Positions 34,179-45,894 of a stretch of 64,000 nt of DNA are shown piece by piece. Source of the stretch: Acanthosepion lycidas (taxonomy: Eukaryota; Mollusca; Cephalopoda; Sepiida; Sepiidae). Both the position numbers and the translations under genes were made by a program. The notes beneath the pieces were generated by a model, which saw only the letters and a program-made list of their open reading frames with translations, was not told where the DNA came from and did not search any database. How positions within the stretch are numbered: position 1 is the stretch's first letter; each line of letters opens with the position of its first letter. The stretch lies in the NCBI GenBank assembly GCA_963932145.1, contig OZ010613.1, forward strand, positions 38,164,976-38,228,975, given 5' to 3'.

Positions 34179-34661
34179 CAGAGATTCTCAACCAGGGTAG
34201 AATATCAGTTTCAGTTGTGGGGGATCTTTTACTTTTTCACAAGTTACTCATTAATTGTAAATCGATTTAGATATCCTGACTTTTTATTAAAGGTTTTGTT
34301 TATTAAAGTCTGCTTCAGTTTACTTATTTAATAATTAGCTATGAGTTAAAACAAATTATTGTCCATGTATTCAAAGTTTTAAAATTCATCAACATTTTCT
34401 ATTGCTATCAAACTTGCAAAACTGCTCTATAAAAATAATCCATGTAAATGTCTATGTACTAATATGGAAAAGAATTAGGATCTTCAATAATAGATGCATA
34501 TTATTTGGGATACACCTAGTGAGTTGGACAATCTCGGAAAGCGAGTGAGGACATTCTGGCATATTGTGAAAAGAGTGCACTAGACAGAAAATGTGGAGAA
34601 CAATTGGTCTGTCTATCTATTTATCTAACTAGCTAGCTCAGTCTGTTCAGTTAACTTCAAC

Positions 34662-34662
<1 letters not shown>
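34179..34662. mobile_element. hAT-type element end within TATC array, copy 1
   Basis: CAGAGATTCTCAACCAGGG then TTTCAGTTGTGGGGGATCTTTTA. The consensus CAGTGGTTCTCAACC is a well-known hAT/Charlie-type terminus. It ends at CTAACTAGCTAGCTCAGTCTGTTCAGTTAACTTCAACATC before TATC resumes. Non-coding. Confidence 0.55.
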
Positions 34663-34705
<43 letters not shown>

Positions 34706-34717
34706 CATTCTTTTCAG

Positions 34718-34770
<53 letters not shown>

Positions 34771-34810
34771 CAGTCTGTTATTATCTATCTATCTATCTCA
34801 TTCTTTTCAG

Positions 34811-34855
<45 letters not shown>

Positions 34856-34867
34856 CATTCTTTTCAG

Positions 34868-34910
<43 letters not shown>

Positions 34911-34941
34911 TTAATTCCTTTCAGTATCTATCTCAGTCTAT

Positions 34942-34993
<52 letters not shown>

Positions 34994-35030
34994 GTCTATC
35001 TAATTCCTTTCAGTATCTATCTCAGTCTGT

Positions 35031-35074
<44 letters not shown>

Positions 35075-35143
35075 CATTCTTTTCAGTATCTATCTATCTA
35101 TCTCATTCTTATCAGTATCTATCTATTTATTTATCTCAGTCTG

Positions 35144-35181
<38 letters not shown>

Positions 35182-35213
35182 CATTCTTTTCAGTATCTAT
35201 CTCTCACAGTCTG

Positions 35214-35259
<46 letters not shown>

Positions 35260-35359
35260 CAGTGGTTCTCAACCAGAGGGGATTTTCTCAGTTTCAGTTG
35301 TGGGGGATCTTTTATTTACCTATCTTGTTAGCTAGATCAGTCTGTTCAATTAACTTCAA

Positions 35360-35362
<3 letters not shown>
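35260..35362. mobile_element. hAT-type element end within TATC array, copy 2
   Basis: CAGTGGTTCTCAACCAGAGGGG then TTTCAGTTGTGGGGGATCTTTTA, jumping to GTTAGCTAGATCAGTCTGTTCAATTAACTTCAATATC. The same ends as copy 1, with about 380 internal bases missing. Confidence 0.6.
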
Positions 35363-35444
<82 letters not shown>

Positions 35445-35445
35445 C

Positions 35446-36015
35446 ATTCTATTCATTATAGGGACATACTACGGATGTGTTAAGCCTTAATGATTGCAGA
35501 AGGATATTATACATAACAGCTGTCTCTTCCTCTGCAAACGTACACGCACGAGTGCAGGCACACACAAGCACAGACATAAACACACAGACACATACGAACG
35601 CACACATACATACCGGGGGTGGCATGGAACATTAATCAGCATGTGACGTGCAAGTCGGCCTTGTATCGACCAAGCGTCAAAATAATTAAAAAAAAATAAA
35701 GTACAAATTGAGGACATATTTATTGCACATCATGGCGTGATCAGTTAGTTTGATAGACTTTTATCTATATTTATCACCCACTGGCGTGTCTGCAATCTAA
35801 CAGACGAAGGAAGAATAGGGATGAGAGAAGGAAATGGAGAGAGATTAATCGAGAGTATGAGACAAAGGAAAGAGAAGGTTAGTGAATGGGAGTGAAGATA
35901 AGCCTGGGAGAAAAAAAAGAGAGGTCATAGAAATAGAAGGTTAAAAGGAAAGAGAAAGAAGTGGCGATAAGAGAAACAAAAAGATACAGAAAGAGTGAGT
36001 GGGAGAAGTAAAGAG
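35446..36015. other. No gene seen
   Basis: CA-rich near 35540-35610, purine-rich (GA) from 35800 to 36015. Confidence 0.5.
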
Positions 36016-36017
36016 AA

Positions 36018-36083
<66 letters not shown>

Positions 36084-36324
36084 TTAAGGTATGGTGTTTT
36101 TACGGGTAAAAGTGCTCAATATCAGGGATAGTTTGTGTGTAAATATAACAGTGGACAGCGAAATCAACATTGAGCGGCGAAGCAGTCTGTTTCTTGCTTG
36201 AAAGCACTTTTCAGGCCACGAAGATTGTACTCAAGTATGAAACAGACTGTTTCCATTCGGTGTTGACGTCGGTGTACATCTTCATATTTACACGTACATA
36301 CAAATACACACACATATGTGTGCG

Positions 36325-36352
<28 letters not shown>
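36018..36352. repeat. (TA)n - foldback family D - (TA)n
   Basis: (TA)n at 36020-36081 and 36327-36351. Between them GTGGACAGCGAAATCAACATTG...GCAGTCTGTTTC (36151-36193) and GAAACAGACTG...GGTGTTGACGTCGGTGTAC (36239-36278) form an imperfect inverted repeat. A second copy lies at 39030-39225. Confidence 0.75.
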
Positions 36353-36354
<2 letters not shown>

Positions 36355-36356
<2 letters not shown>

Positions 36357-37330
36357 GATCGGAGTACAAATCTAACGTACAGTGAAACTGGTCGCGGTTA
36401 AATCTGACGTACAGTAAAACTGGCCGTGGTACAAATCTAACGTACGGTGAAACTGATCGTGGTCAAATCTAATGTACATTGAAATTGATCGTGGTAAAAT
36501 CTGACGAACAGTGAAACTGTCCGTTGTACAAATTTGATGTATAGTGAAAATGATCGTAGTACAAATCTGACATACAGTGAAATTCATCGTGGTCAAAACT
36601 AACATACAGTGAAACTGATCGTGGTCAATTCTAACGAACAGTGAAACTGATCTTGGTCAAATCTGACGTACAGTGAAACTGTTCGTGGTCAAATCTAACG
36701 TACCGTCAAAGTGATTGTGGTCAAATGTAACGTACAGTCAAACTGATCATAGTCAAATGTGATGTATAGTGAAACTGATCGTGGTACAAGTCTGACGTAA
36801 AATGAAACTGATCGTGGTACAAATCTAACGAACAGTGAACCCGATCGTGGTAAAATCTGACGTGCAGTGAAACTGATTGTGGTCAAATCTAACGTGCAAT
36901 GAATCTGATCGTGGTCAAATCTAACGTGCAATGAATCTGATCGTAGTCAAATCTAACGTACAGTGAAATAGATCGTGGTCAAATCTAACGTACAGTCAAA
37001 CTGCTCGTGATACAAATCTAACGTACAGTCAAACTGCTCGTGATACAAATCTAACGTACGGTGAAACTGATCGTGGTACAAATCTGACGTACAGTGAAAT
37101 TGATCGTGGTCAAATCTAACGTACAGTGAAATTGATCGTGGTCAAATCTAACGTACAGTGAAACTGATCGTGGTACAAATCTAGAGCACAACGAAAGTGA
37201 TTGTGCAACAAATTTTACGCCGAGAGATGATGACTTTATTACAAATTTTACGCATAGTGAAAAGGATTATGATACAAATAAAAGGTCCAGAGAATTTGAT
37301 TGTAGTACAAATCTGTCGCTAATAAAAAAA
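36355..37330. repeat. 32/33-bp minisatellite, about 30 units
   Basis: Unit GTGGTCAAATCTAACGTACAGTGAAACTGATC, or one base longer with GTGGTACAAATC. Units diverge by 10-25%, more so toward the right end. The minus-strand frames at 36372-36605 and 36695-36931 are readings of this repeat. Confidence 0.93.
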
Positions 37331-37530
37331 AAATCAACAACATATTTTACCCACTTCATTTTATTAGGAATTAAATTACATCACTAATCCTCCATAGATC
37401 ACCTTAGTTTTCAGAGTTAACCTTAAGAATATTTTTGAGCGTTCATAAATTTAAAATTTTTGAAAACTTAACGATATTTTTTATACTTCTGTTTATAAAT
37501 ACATGCCGAAAAATAAAATCTTTACATTTG

Positions 37531-37570
37531 CCTTGATTAAGTCCACCAGAGGACGAAACACGTTGATAAA
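37531..37570 (+). ncRNA. Degenerate hammerhead-like motif (Penelope-type)
   Basis: TTGATTAA, then a perfect four-pair stem GTCC-ACCAGA-GGAC, then GAAAC-AC-GTT. The tail GAAAC-NN-GT(C/T) is the same as in the motifs at 42510 and 49590, but the CUGAUGA part is changed in two places. Confidence 0.4.
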
Positions 37571-37635
37571 GGGAAGTTTTTCTTTTGTCTTTATTCCTAT
37601 AGTCTTTTTACAGACATATTTTATTTATAACTCAA

Positions 37636-37638
<3 letters not shown>

Positions 37639-37727
<89 letters not shown>
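37639..37727. repeat. (CA)n then (TA)n microsatellites
   Basis: (CA)n at 37639-37692 and (TA)n at 37698-37726. Confidence 0.97.
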
Positions 37728-37730
<3 letters not shown>

Positions 37731-38026
37731 TAGTGAATATACATAATATCCAACGTCGATAGCATGTTGTGGAGTTATTTTGCAGTGGAGGCTTGTATTT
37801 GTACTAAATCGGCCCTAAATAGGTTCGACGTACAAAACGTTAGGAACTTGATATAATAGGTATTACGCAGAGTAATCTTGTTGTGGTCGCTGACTACTTT
37901 CGTATTCGACTAACTGTCGACTACTGTCGTCCAACACAGACAGAGCCTCGTTTCTCTTACTACTCCTAGTTATATTAGGTGGGAGAGTCTATTAGCTATA
38001 GAATAGGTGTGTTTCACCAAAACATA

Positions 38027-38243
38027 GCACGACTCGGAGTTTCATGCAAACGTGTAATCTTCAGGTGCGTAATATCGACTGACTGTAGGAGCGTTATGAA
38101 ATTCGTGTTCTCGTGGTGATGATTTAAAATTAATATACAATTTTAAATCATCACCACGAGAACGCAAATTTCATAACTTTCTAACGGTCAGCCGGTATTT
38201 CGCTCCCGAAGATTGCACGCTTGCATGAAACTCCGAGTCGTGC
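38027..38243. repeat. Near-perfect foldback, 105-bp arms and 7-bp spacer
   Basis: The left arm GCACGACTCGGAGTTTCATG to GATTTAAAATT (38027-38131) and its complement (38139-38243) differ at only about 10-15 positions. No TA or other clear target duplication at the ends. Non-coding. Confidence 0.92.
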
Positions 38244-38319
38244 AATCGACTTTGAATATTATGTATAATCACTAATATATATTTCATAGCTCTATTATAT
38301 AACATTGACCAATGTTTTT

Positions 38320-38830
38320 ATAACAACCGAGGCGTCTCGGGTATGACGATAAACTGCATCCGCGTCCTGGGTAAGACGATAAACTACGAGCAAGATCTCT
38401 GATCACGTGGTTTTGAGAAGCGTGGAACCACCTCTTAATTGCTGGTGTTCCCAGGTCCACCCTGACCCGGGGTGGTAGCACCTGTTAGGGTCCCATCTCT
38501 GGGCAAATAGTTAACCCTGAAACTGGGGTAAAAACACTATGAAAGTGTAAATATAGGTTTTAATACCAGAAATACTTTGTAAAAAATTATTACCAGCAAT
38601 AAATTTTTGAAGAAAAAAAAAACAAACTATTACCAGCAATACATTTTTGAAAAATAAAAAAAAAAGGAAAATATTATTACTAGCGATACATTTTTGAAGG
38701 AAAATATTACCAGAAATAGGTTTTTGACAAAACAAAATATTACCAGCAATAAAAATTTTGTCGGCATTAAATAACCCATTGAGGTGTTGATATGTCGTAA
38801 AACAAAACAAACGAAACCAAACCAATTATA
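38320..38830. mobile_element. Dispersed repeat family A, copy 3
   Basis: Same module order as 12970-13470: GGGTATGACGATAAACTGCATC, CCACCTCTTAATTGCTGGTG, CCTGACCCGGGGTGGTAGCA, AACACTATGAAAGTG, four ATTACCAGCAATA repeats, then the hairpin core GTCGGCATTAAATAACCCATTGAGGTG at 38760. Best-preserved example of the second half of family A. Confidence 0.8.
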
Positions 38831-38921
38831 ACAACTGAGAAAGAAATTTATATGCACGTTCATGTATATGTCCGTATACAGTTTTTTTTATCATACCAAT
38901 ATCTATCTATGTATCTTTTTT

Positions 38922-39022
<101 letters not shown>

Positions 39023-39029
39023 GATAAAA

Positions 39030-39225
39030 AATAGTTTTAACTTATGGTATGTTTGTGGGTTAAAGTCCTCAATATGAAGGATAGAGCGTATGTAAATATA
39101 AAGGTGGACATTGAAGTCAACACCCAGTAACAACAGTCTGTTTCATGCATAAACTCAATAGTCAGGCAATGTGTAAACGTGAAACAAACTGTCACCGCTG
39201 GACGTTAACTTCAATATCCACAATT
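39030..39225. mobile_element. Foldback family D, copy 2
   Basis: GTGGACATTGAAGTCAACACC...ACAGTCTGTTTCATGC (39104-39147) and GTGAAACAAACTGTCACC...TAACTTCAATATCCAC (39179-39221) pair imperfectly. Upstream AGTTTTAACTTATGGTATGTTTGTGGGTTAAAGTCCTCAATAT matches 36082-36122. Confidence 0.7.
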
Positions 39226-39239
39226 AGTTTTATACTAGC

Positions 39240-40085
39240 AGCCATACCCAGCTGATTGATCAGAAAATGCGTTCAAAAAGAATGAAGATGTAATAGAGTC
39301 CATCTTCTTCAATTACTTTAAAGTACTTTAATTAAAAAACATTTTGAATGAATGCAGTTACTGATATAATAGAAATAGTCTGTATTTATACAATCGATGT
39401 TAGCCAAGGACATGAGGGGGTAAAACAGGCAACATGAAGACCCACTTCAGACTACAATTATTTTGGACTTTTTGAAATTCAGTTTGTCAGTGTGCTACCA
39501 GGGATGCAAAAAAGGATACATTTATAAAGTTAAGTTTGATGAAAATTGGTTCAAAGATCAACGAAAAATAAGAAAGAAACGAATAAAAATAGCCACTTTT
39601 AGCTATTTACGTGGGTTTTCAGTATATGGGTGGACTCAATTATCAAGTTAAATGACTGTTAGACAATCAACTTCTTGTTGGCTTCAACTGAGTAAAGCTT
39701 ATATTAGATTGCTCGAAAATTGAGGGACTCTTTACTTTAAAATTTGTTTTGAAATCGATTTGTATTGAAATCGATTTTTCATTTTTCGCAGTTTTTCGCT
39801 AAACACAGTGGCGTAGAAATAAAAATGAGATATCTTTGAGTTCGTTATGTTGTTAGTAACCTACATACCGAGTTTGAACGAAATCAGAGGAAAAAGTTGA
39901 ATTTATCGATTTTTGATCGGTTTTATCGATTATTGATTTTTAAAAAAATTATCAATTTTTTTACGCTAAGAACCTATCGCTCACATTGTACAATGTATGT
40001 GCCAAGTTTGGTCAAAATCGGTTGTATGGATCTCGAGTGAAAAGGTATCACACAGACAGACATCCTGTGTTATATATGTATATCT
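39240..40085. mobile_element. Probable non-LTR retroposon 3' region, unclassified
   Basis: Begins CTAGCAGCCATACCCAGC and ends GTGCCAAGTTTGGTCAAAATCGG...ATCTCGAGTGAAAAGGTATCACACAGACAGACATCCTGTGTTATATATGTATAT. Such an end with a TA-rich tail is typical of RTE-like 3' UTRs in many invertebrates (from memory). No intact ORF. Confidence 0.4.
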
Positions 40086-40589
40086 TCGCCTATTTTAAAC
40101 TATTGTAAATTTCTAAGGATTGTCAGCTTGTAAATGGATGTTTCTCATCTCGTTTTCCACAGATGAAACATTGGCTCTACATATCTAATTATCAAAAAAG
40201 GTGTTCAAAATGAGAAAGAACGATCCCAGATGGCTCCTAAAAATGGTTACGCGACAATTATTTTCCACCTCATGTAAACCAAACAAGATAGTCTTTTAAA
40301 AGAAAAAAAAGTCTTTACAAGGAAAATGTTTTCATAATATACATTTCAAGAAATTATTACTTATTTTTTAATATTTCATCTCTTGGATAATTGCTTCATT
40401 GCACAATGGAAGAGATGCGTGAAAATTCTTCAGCATCTTCATAAGCACGAGATATCAGTCACTGTAGTTCAGTTCCCACAACTTTTCGAGGTGGCGTGCA
40501 TTCTTCTGGCGAATTCTTCTATTTAGTTCCGTCCACGTTTATTGATGGCTCTGAGTTGACCAATCTTTTAATATCTTAAGATTCTTTGA
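40086..40589. other. No gene seen
   Basis: Non-coding sequence. Confidence 0.45.
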
Positions 40590-41058
40590 CAAAATTCAAA
40601 GAAGGGACTGTAATATAATCGATCCTGACCTGACATCTAGACTTCAGTCACTTTCTAACCGACGTGACTTGGCTTCCCTCTGTCTTTTCTACAACGGCAA
40701 TTATTCGAATGAGCTTTTCTCTTTGATGCCTTGATCGCATGAATTTAAACGTGCTGCTAGATTGGCAACTAGGTCTCACCATTTTACTGTTGAACTAGCT
40801 AGATTCAACCGTATGTTTTAAGCTAATAGTTTCTTTTCTCGCACTTCTTGCCTGTGAAACTTCCTTCCGATTTCTTTCTTCCCTGGCACCTACAATCTTC
40901 AAAAATATAGACACAACGCTAATCGCCATCTTCTGTCTTCCTGAAAGCTGTTCTTTTATTCCCACTAAGGTTGTTCTCATTCTCTTTCACTTCTAATAAC
41001 CCATTCCATCCTAGTGGCATTATTGCCTTGGTTTGGGTGAAATGAATAAAAAAAATAT
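40590..41058 (+). pseudogene. LINE ORF2 C-terminal fragment and 3' end
   Basis: Plus-strand reading gives SRLQSLSNRRDLASLCLFYN near 40640-40700 and EFKRAARLATRSHHFTVE near 40740-40795, then a UTR ending TAGTGGCATTATTGCCTTGG..TGGGTGAAATGAATAAAAAA (41014-41054), the LINE terminus seen throughout the window. Confidence 0.72.
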
Positions 41059-41274
41059 GGGGACGCCTTCATCAGCCAAACTTTGTTTTGCTGCATGCGA
41101 TCAATGGCATCGTTCTTTGTCAAGTTCTAAAATCTCGTCATTATCCAAATCCGATATCAAATGACCGACTGTGATTGTATTTATTTGATGCTATTCAAGC
41201 TAACATCAATTTTAACCTAATTTCTTGAAGCATAACTATTTATGTGTCCATAAATATCAGACACCTACCACCAA

Positions 41275-42330
41275 ACTGTACGTCCTGGGTATGACGATAA
41301 ACTACATCGGTCAGCAAGGCCTCTGATCGGGGGTTTTGAGGAGCGCGGAACCACCTCTTAATTGCAGTTGTTCTCAGGTCCACCAAGCTATGGGAAGATA
41401 GTTAACCCCCAAATTGGGTTAAAAAAAATATGAAAGAATAAAAATGGATTTTTATAGTAAAAATATCAGCAATAATTTTTTTTAAAAATGTTAGAAACAA
41501 TAGATTTTACTCTCGACAAAAACCCTCTTTACAAAAATACGTCAATGAAACCTGATCTACAAACTGATTTCTTATAAAGAATACATATTCTATTCATACG
41601 ACCACACCCTAAAAGTCTTGTCGGCATTAAATAACCCATTGAGTTGTTGATATGTCGTAAAACAAAACAAACCAAACCAATCTGCTTAGCTTATGGAATT
41701 CTATCCCGCTCCGTCTTTAGATTTATTTCAATGTTGTCCTCCGTTAAAGCATTTTCTATATATTTAGTGTACGTAAATGTGTTGAATTAAGTGAATTGTT
41801 ACAAAGAAGGTAGTTATACTGAAAATAAATATTTTGCAGTGTAAAACGTCCTCTGTTAGAGAACATTTCCTACGCTGCCTTAAAAAAGGTTAAATAGCAA
41901 ACACGTATAAAAATACATTTGATTCTCGACAAAAACCCTCTTTACAAAAATACGTCAATGAAACCTGATCTACAAACTGATTACTTACAAAGAATACATA
42001 TTCTATTCATACGAACCTATCCTAAAAATCTTGTCAGCATTAAATAAGCCATTCAGGTTGATATAATGTAAAACAAAATAAATCAAACCAATCTGCTTAG
42101 CTTTTGGAATGCATCTTTGGAGATCCGCCTTCAGATTCCAGTGTCATCCTCCGTTAAAGCACTTCCTAGATATATAGTGTACGTAAATGCATTGAATTAA
42201 GTGCATTAACAAAGATGGTAGTCATGTTGAAAATAATTATTTTGTTGCATAAAACGTCCTCTGTTAAAACACTTCCGACGCTGCCTTAAAAACGGTCAAA
42301 TAACAAACATTATTCAACTTCCAGTTATCC
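41275..42330. mobile_element. Dispersed repeat family A, copy 4 (tandem modules)
   Basis: The module starting CGTCCTGGGTATGACG at 41280 is followed by two tandem copies, about 415 bp each, of the CCCTCTTTACAAAAATACGTC module (41520-41930 and 41935-42320). Each has the hairpin core (41620, 42040), GGAATGCATCTTTGG-like text, TCCTCCGTTAAAGCACTTCC and ACACTTCCGACGCTGCCTTAAAA. Confidence 0.78.
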
Positions 42331-42371
42331 TATGTATGTTACATTTATAAAGGTTCTCCTACTTATCCCTT

Positions 42372-42375
<4 letters not shown>

Positions 42376-42440
<65 letters not shown>
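42376..42440. repeat. (TA)n(TG)n microsatellite
   Basis: (TA)n at 42376-42410 followed by (TG)n to 42439. Confidence 0.97.
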
Positions 42441-42444
<4 letters not shown>

Positions 42445-42509
42445 TTTCTCAGAATTAACCTGTAGGAAAAGACAATATGTATTAAAGAAAAAGACAATAG
42501 GAAAATTGT

Positions 42510-42558
42510 AGTTTTAGCTGACGTGTTTCGCCCAATGTGAACTTTTTCAAGACAAAAA
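42510..42558 (-). ncRNA. Degenerate hammerhead-like motif next to a Penelope fragment
   Basis: The minus strand reads GTTTTTTGTCTTGAAAAA, GTTC-ACATT-GGGC, GAAAC-AC-GTC, AGCTAAAAC. The helix II is four pairs (two G-T), the GAAAC-NN-GTC end is intact, and GTTTT/AAAAC plus CT/AG could form helix I. The CUGAUGA segment is degraded. Confidence 0.4.
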
Positions 42559-42639
42559 ACGAAATGAATTTATTGAAACAAAGTATCCATAAACAACAAA
42601 CAAAATGTCGTTAACAAGTAGAAGAATTTAGAAACGCTA

Positions 42640-42958
42640 TTGTATATTCATAGGGTCAACTGAAAAATTACGACAATTACTTTATGTTTGAAGAGAAAGG
42701 TGATATTGGGAAAAGATCTGGGCGTAGATTAATATTATTTGGATAATATTCAATGGCGGTACTCAAGAGGATTTTCCTTCTGAGTGAATTATTTTCTTTT
42801 TTTATGAGTGTAACACTTATAAAATCAAAATTGTGATTGAATTTATTTGTATGTATGACTAGTGCATTTGTTAAATTGTTATTTATGAGGTCTCTTTTGT
42901 GCTAATAGATGTGTTATTTTTAAATTTCTGCATGTTTCTCCAATGATTACATAATTAA
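42640..42958 (-). pseudogene. Penelope-like element, GIY-YIG C-terminus
   Basis: In shifting frames the minus strand gives IGETCRNLKI, EHKRDLINNNLTNALVIHTN, NHNFDF and IKKENNSLRRKILLSTAIEY. The order 'YIGET.R.L..R..EHK...N.....H....HNFDF....I......R...E...I' is that of the endonuclease domain in Penelope-like elements. Stops at several points. Confidence 0.7.
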
Positions 42959-44015
42959 AAATCATCACCACAATGACTCCGATTTTACCAAAGGCTACAT
43001 CCAAGACGTAATCACAGCTACATACAAAACACGAATGACGCCGCATTTCCTCGAAAGTACATGAAAGCCCTGAAGGAATTAGCTAACAACAAAAACATCC
43101 ATATATCTAGTTCTGATAATGGCGGGGTAATATTAATCATGGATAAACACATTTACCAACAGAAAACGAGAGAATTAACGATAATAACATCTATGAAAAA
43201 GTAAATGAAAACAAAGCTATAAAAGAAACATAAAAATTCACAAGCGACATCAAAAAGCTACTAAAAAATGAAGACTTCTCATTGAGTAGCAGCCAAAAAC
43301 ACCCACATTATACGGATTACCAAAATCGCACAAACCGAACATACCAATGAAACCTTTCATATCAAGGATAGGCAGTGCCCCACATAAACTAGCCCGCACA
43401 TTAAGCAAAACCTTAACCCCACTCCTCGGCACTATTAGTCCATCACACATTAAAAATTCAGGTGACCTCCTAAAAAATTAAAAAAAAAAAACATAGACAT
43501 TAAAAACAAATATATGGCTAGTTCAGACATAAAATCTTTATACACAAACGTCTCCATAAAGAAATGATTAAATCTACTAAAAACACCTAACTAAAGAAAA
43601 AATTAAATTATCTCTACTTACACATACAATCATAAAAATATGCCAACTAATCACCAATGTTTCTTTACATTTGATAACCAACTTTACAGACAAAAAATTG
43701 GTTTATCAATGGGATCTCCTCTCAGTGGCATTCTTGCTTGTCTATTTTTAGAGTTTCTAGAAAGTGGCCCATTCAAAAATATTCTACATCCAAACTCTTC
43801 CTATTTCAGATGCATAGATGACTCACTATTAATATATCCAAAAAATACTAATTTAACAGATCTTGTCAACCAACTGAACAACGTTGAATCTACAATAGAC
43901 TTCATCTTTAAAACTGAAACCAACTACATTATTCTGTTCCTAGATATCTTGTTACAAAGAAACTATAATGAACTCAATTATGATATTTATTGTAAGGCTA
44001 CCAACATAAAATCCT
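42959..44015 (+). pseudogene. Penelope-like element, RT part
   Basis: Plus strand. N-terminal side: KALKELANNKNIHISSSDNG and GVILIMDKHIYQQKTR (43060-43165). The RT part shows YASSDIKSLYTNVSIK-like text near 43515-43565, then an open frame from 43640 with YRQKIGLSMGSPLSGILACL and FRCIDDSLLIYPKN; the catalytic D-D pair is present (CIDD). Then LNNVESTIDFIFKTE and FLDILLQRNYN. Opposite in orientation to 42640-42958, so they are separate or rearranged copies. The frame crosses at about 44016 into gypsy sequence. Confidence 0.82.
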
Positions 44016-45180
44016 CATACCAGAGCAGCTTCGTGCTGAGGTACTCAAGGCCCTCCACTCCACGCACCAAGGTGGCAATGGAATGATGGCAAACGCAGGA
44101 CAACAGTTGTTTTGGCCCTGATTAGATGCCAGTATCCTACAGACAAGAGTTCAGTGTCGAACCTCTAACATGATCGCTGCGTTTCAGCCCAAAGAAACCA
44201 TGATACCGCAGTCAATCCTAGAGTTCCCATTCCAGAAAACGGTTACAGACCTGTTTGACCCTCATGGAAAAAATTGTATTGTGTATGCTGACAGATACAC
44301 TGGCTGGCTGAAAGTAGCCTTGTTAACATAGGCGAAAGCTAAAACAATATGCGAGGCCTTACGAAATTGGTTCTGTGCGTAAGGTGCACCGGAGGGGATA
44401 TCGACGGATGGAGGCCGCCATTTGACTCCCAAGAATACAATTAATTCCTTTAGGATTGGGGCATAAAGAAACGCTTATCATCAGCGCATTAATCTCAGAG
44501 TAATGGTCGAGCAGAACTGGCGGTAAAAACTGCCAAACGAACTTTGAGGGATTTTACTGACGGGTATGTTCGCCTATGCTACGATCGTGTGACACGGGCC
44601 ATGCTGACACATTGGAACACACCCAATCAGGACATTGGGATGTCACCAGCGGAGATGTTGTACGGTCGTGCAATAAGAGATCATCTTTCTATACTTCGTG
44701 AGCAGAACAAAATACATACACGGTGGGGTGAGATTAAGAGAAACAGCAATGGCAAAAAGACACCTGCTGAACTAAAAACAGTACAACAAGCATAGTCGCC
44801 CACTCCGAGAACTCCAGGCTAGTGGTCATATGAAGATGCAAAATCCACGACGATAGATAAAAATAGGGAGGGTTGTGGTACATTGGGCAACAGACATTAA
44901 CGAATGCGCATGGTCGGTAACAACCGAGTTACACTGCGCAACCGTCGATTCCTCCGGAAGATATTACCGGTCGTAGATATACCTGACATCACAACCGCCT
45001 CCATGAATCTAACTATCGATGACGAACCACCATACACCGCACCGGAAAGTATGGAAATAGACGAGCCAGAATGCAACGAAGGCGCCGTGGACCATACTGA
45101 AGTGGAAGAAAGCCAACCCACAATCGTACAATCGCCAGCAAATCAGTGTTTACGGCATAGTACAAGGGTACCATGACCAC
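44016..45180 (+). pseudogene. Ty3/gypsy integrase remnant
   Basis: Begins PEQLRAEVLKALHSTHQGGN (the two His of the zinc-binding domain), QCRTSNM (second Cys now Ser), FPFQKTVTDLFDPHGKN (first catalytic D), ISTDGG (second D), SNGRAELAVKTAKRTLRDFT (catalytic E; near 44495-44560), MSPAEMLYGRAIRDHL (44640-44690) and a C-terminal tail with NNRVTLRNRRFLRKILPV (44917-44965) and RHSTRV. At least three frameshifts or stops in 44100-44540. Gag, protease and RT are absent, and no LTR was confirmed downstream. Confidence 0.85.
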
Positions 45181-45427
45181 TCAGATCATTATCTCCACAA
45201 ATGTAAGGACCGACATATGATTACCCGTCCCGACAAGTGACCACAATTCATACGCCTTGTGGTAATAGTAGGGGGCGTGTAGAGAAAAGAGGCCCACAGA
45301 AAAAAACGGGACAAGTAGAAGTGATCACCGGTAAGAATACCGGTGAGGGAAAAAGAATAAGTATCAGCCAAGCGGCACTTATGAACATTCCTTTTTGGAT
45401 CGCCGTCAAGAAGACAACGCTCATGCT

Positions 45428-45429
<2 letters not shown>

Positions 45430-45473
<44 letters not shown>
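45430..45473. repeat. (TA)n microsatellite
   Basis: About 22 TA units. 45181-45429 is the probable 3' region of the gypsy copy, with no gene seen. Confidence 0.95.
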
Positions 45474-45475
<2 letters not shown>

Positions 45476-45539
45476 CCAAGTTTTTCTGTTCATTTTTAAT
45501 ATATCATTCTTTCTACCCATTTTTAATAACATATCTCAT

Positions 45540-45610
45540 CAGGATGTAGTCAATCATGGCTCTCCACAGATTCCTTTTTTCTTTTTATTATCTAAGAATT
45601 GCTATGACTT
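45540..45610 (-). mobile_element. LINE C-terminal scrap
   Basis: The minus strand reads LWRAMID-like text (GTGGAGAGCCATGATTGACTAC), the tail of the 18450-18690 LINE family. Confidence 0.4.
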
Positions 45611-45764
45611 TTTGAAGGTGGTAAAGGAGCGGTTTTCCGTTGTCTTCTCCATTATTTGGAATTCAAAGTTTCCTTTTCTTAGGCTAGTTGATGCTCAATG
45701 CCAGACAGCCCAGTTTAAAATGCTATTATACCACATAGCTGGCAATCACTGAGACAAATGGATT

Positions 45765-45890
45765 CATGCCTTACCCGGGTGCATTTGTGCGAAAGCGTAC
45801 GCAAGAGACTAGCGTAGAATTTGAACTCAGCTTGCTGATTTCATTTTTTGCGTCGATAGCCGTTGCACTAACCGCAAATCCCTTTTCTGC
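45765..45890 (-). mobile_element. Possible tRNA-derived SINE head
   Basis: The minus strand reads GGTTAGTGCAACGGCTATCG (A-box-like) and, about 33 bases on, GAGTTCAAATTCTACGC (B-box-like), followed by a GCGTACGCTTTCGCACAAATG body. No poly(A) or repeat tail was found. Confidence 0.4.
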
Positions 45891-45894
45891 AAAT

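Larger units (their letters stand above)
34105..35445. repeat. Large interrupted (TATC)n array
   Basis: Over 1 kb of TATC blocks separated by short recurrent spacers (TCATTCTTTTCAG, TCAGTCTGTTAT, TTAATTCCTTTCAG). The spacers recur, so spacer plus block has been duplicated several times. Two hAT-type ends lie inside it. Confidence 0.95.

Noticed and set aside
45181-45429. 3' LTR of the gypsy remnant
   Set aside because: A purine-rich stretch and TG start can be imagined, but there is no second copy to compare.
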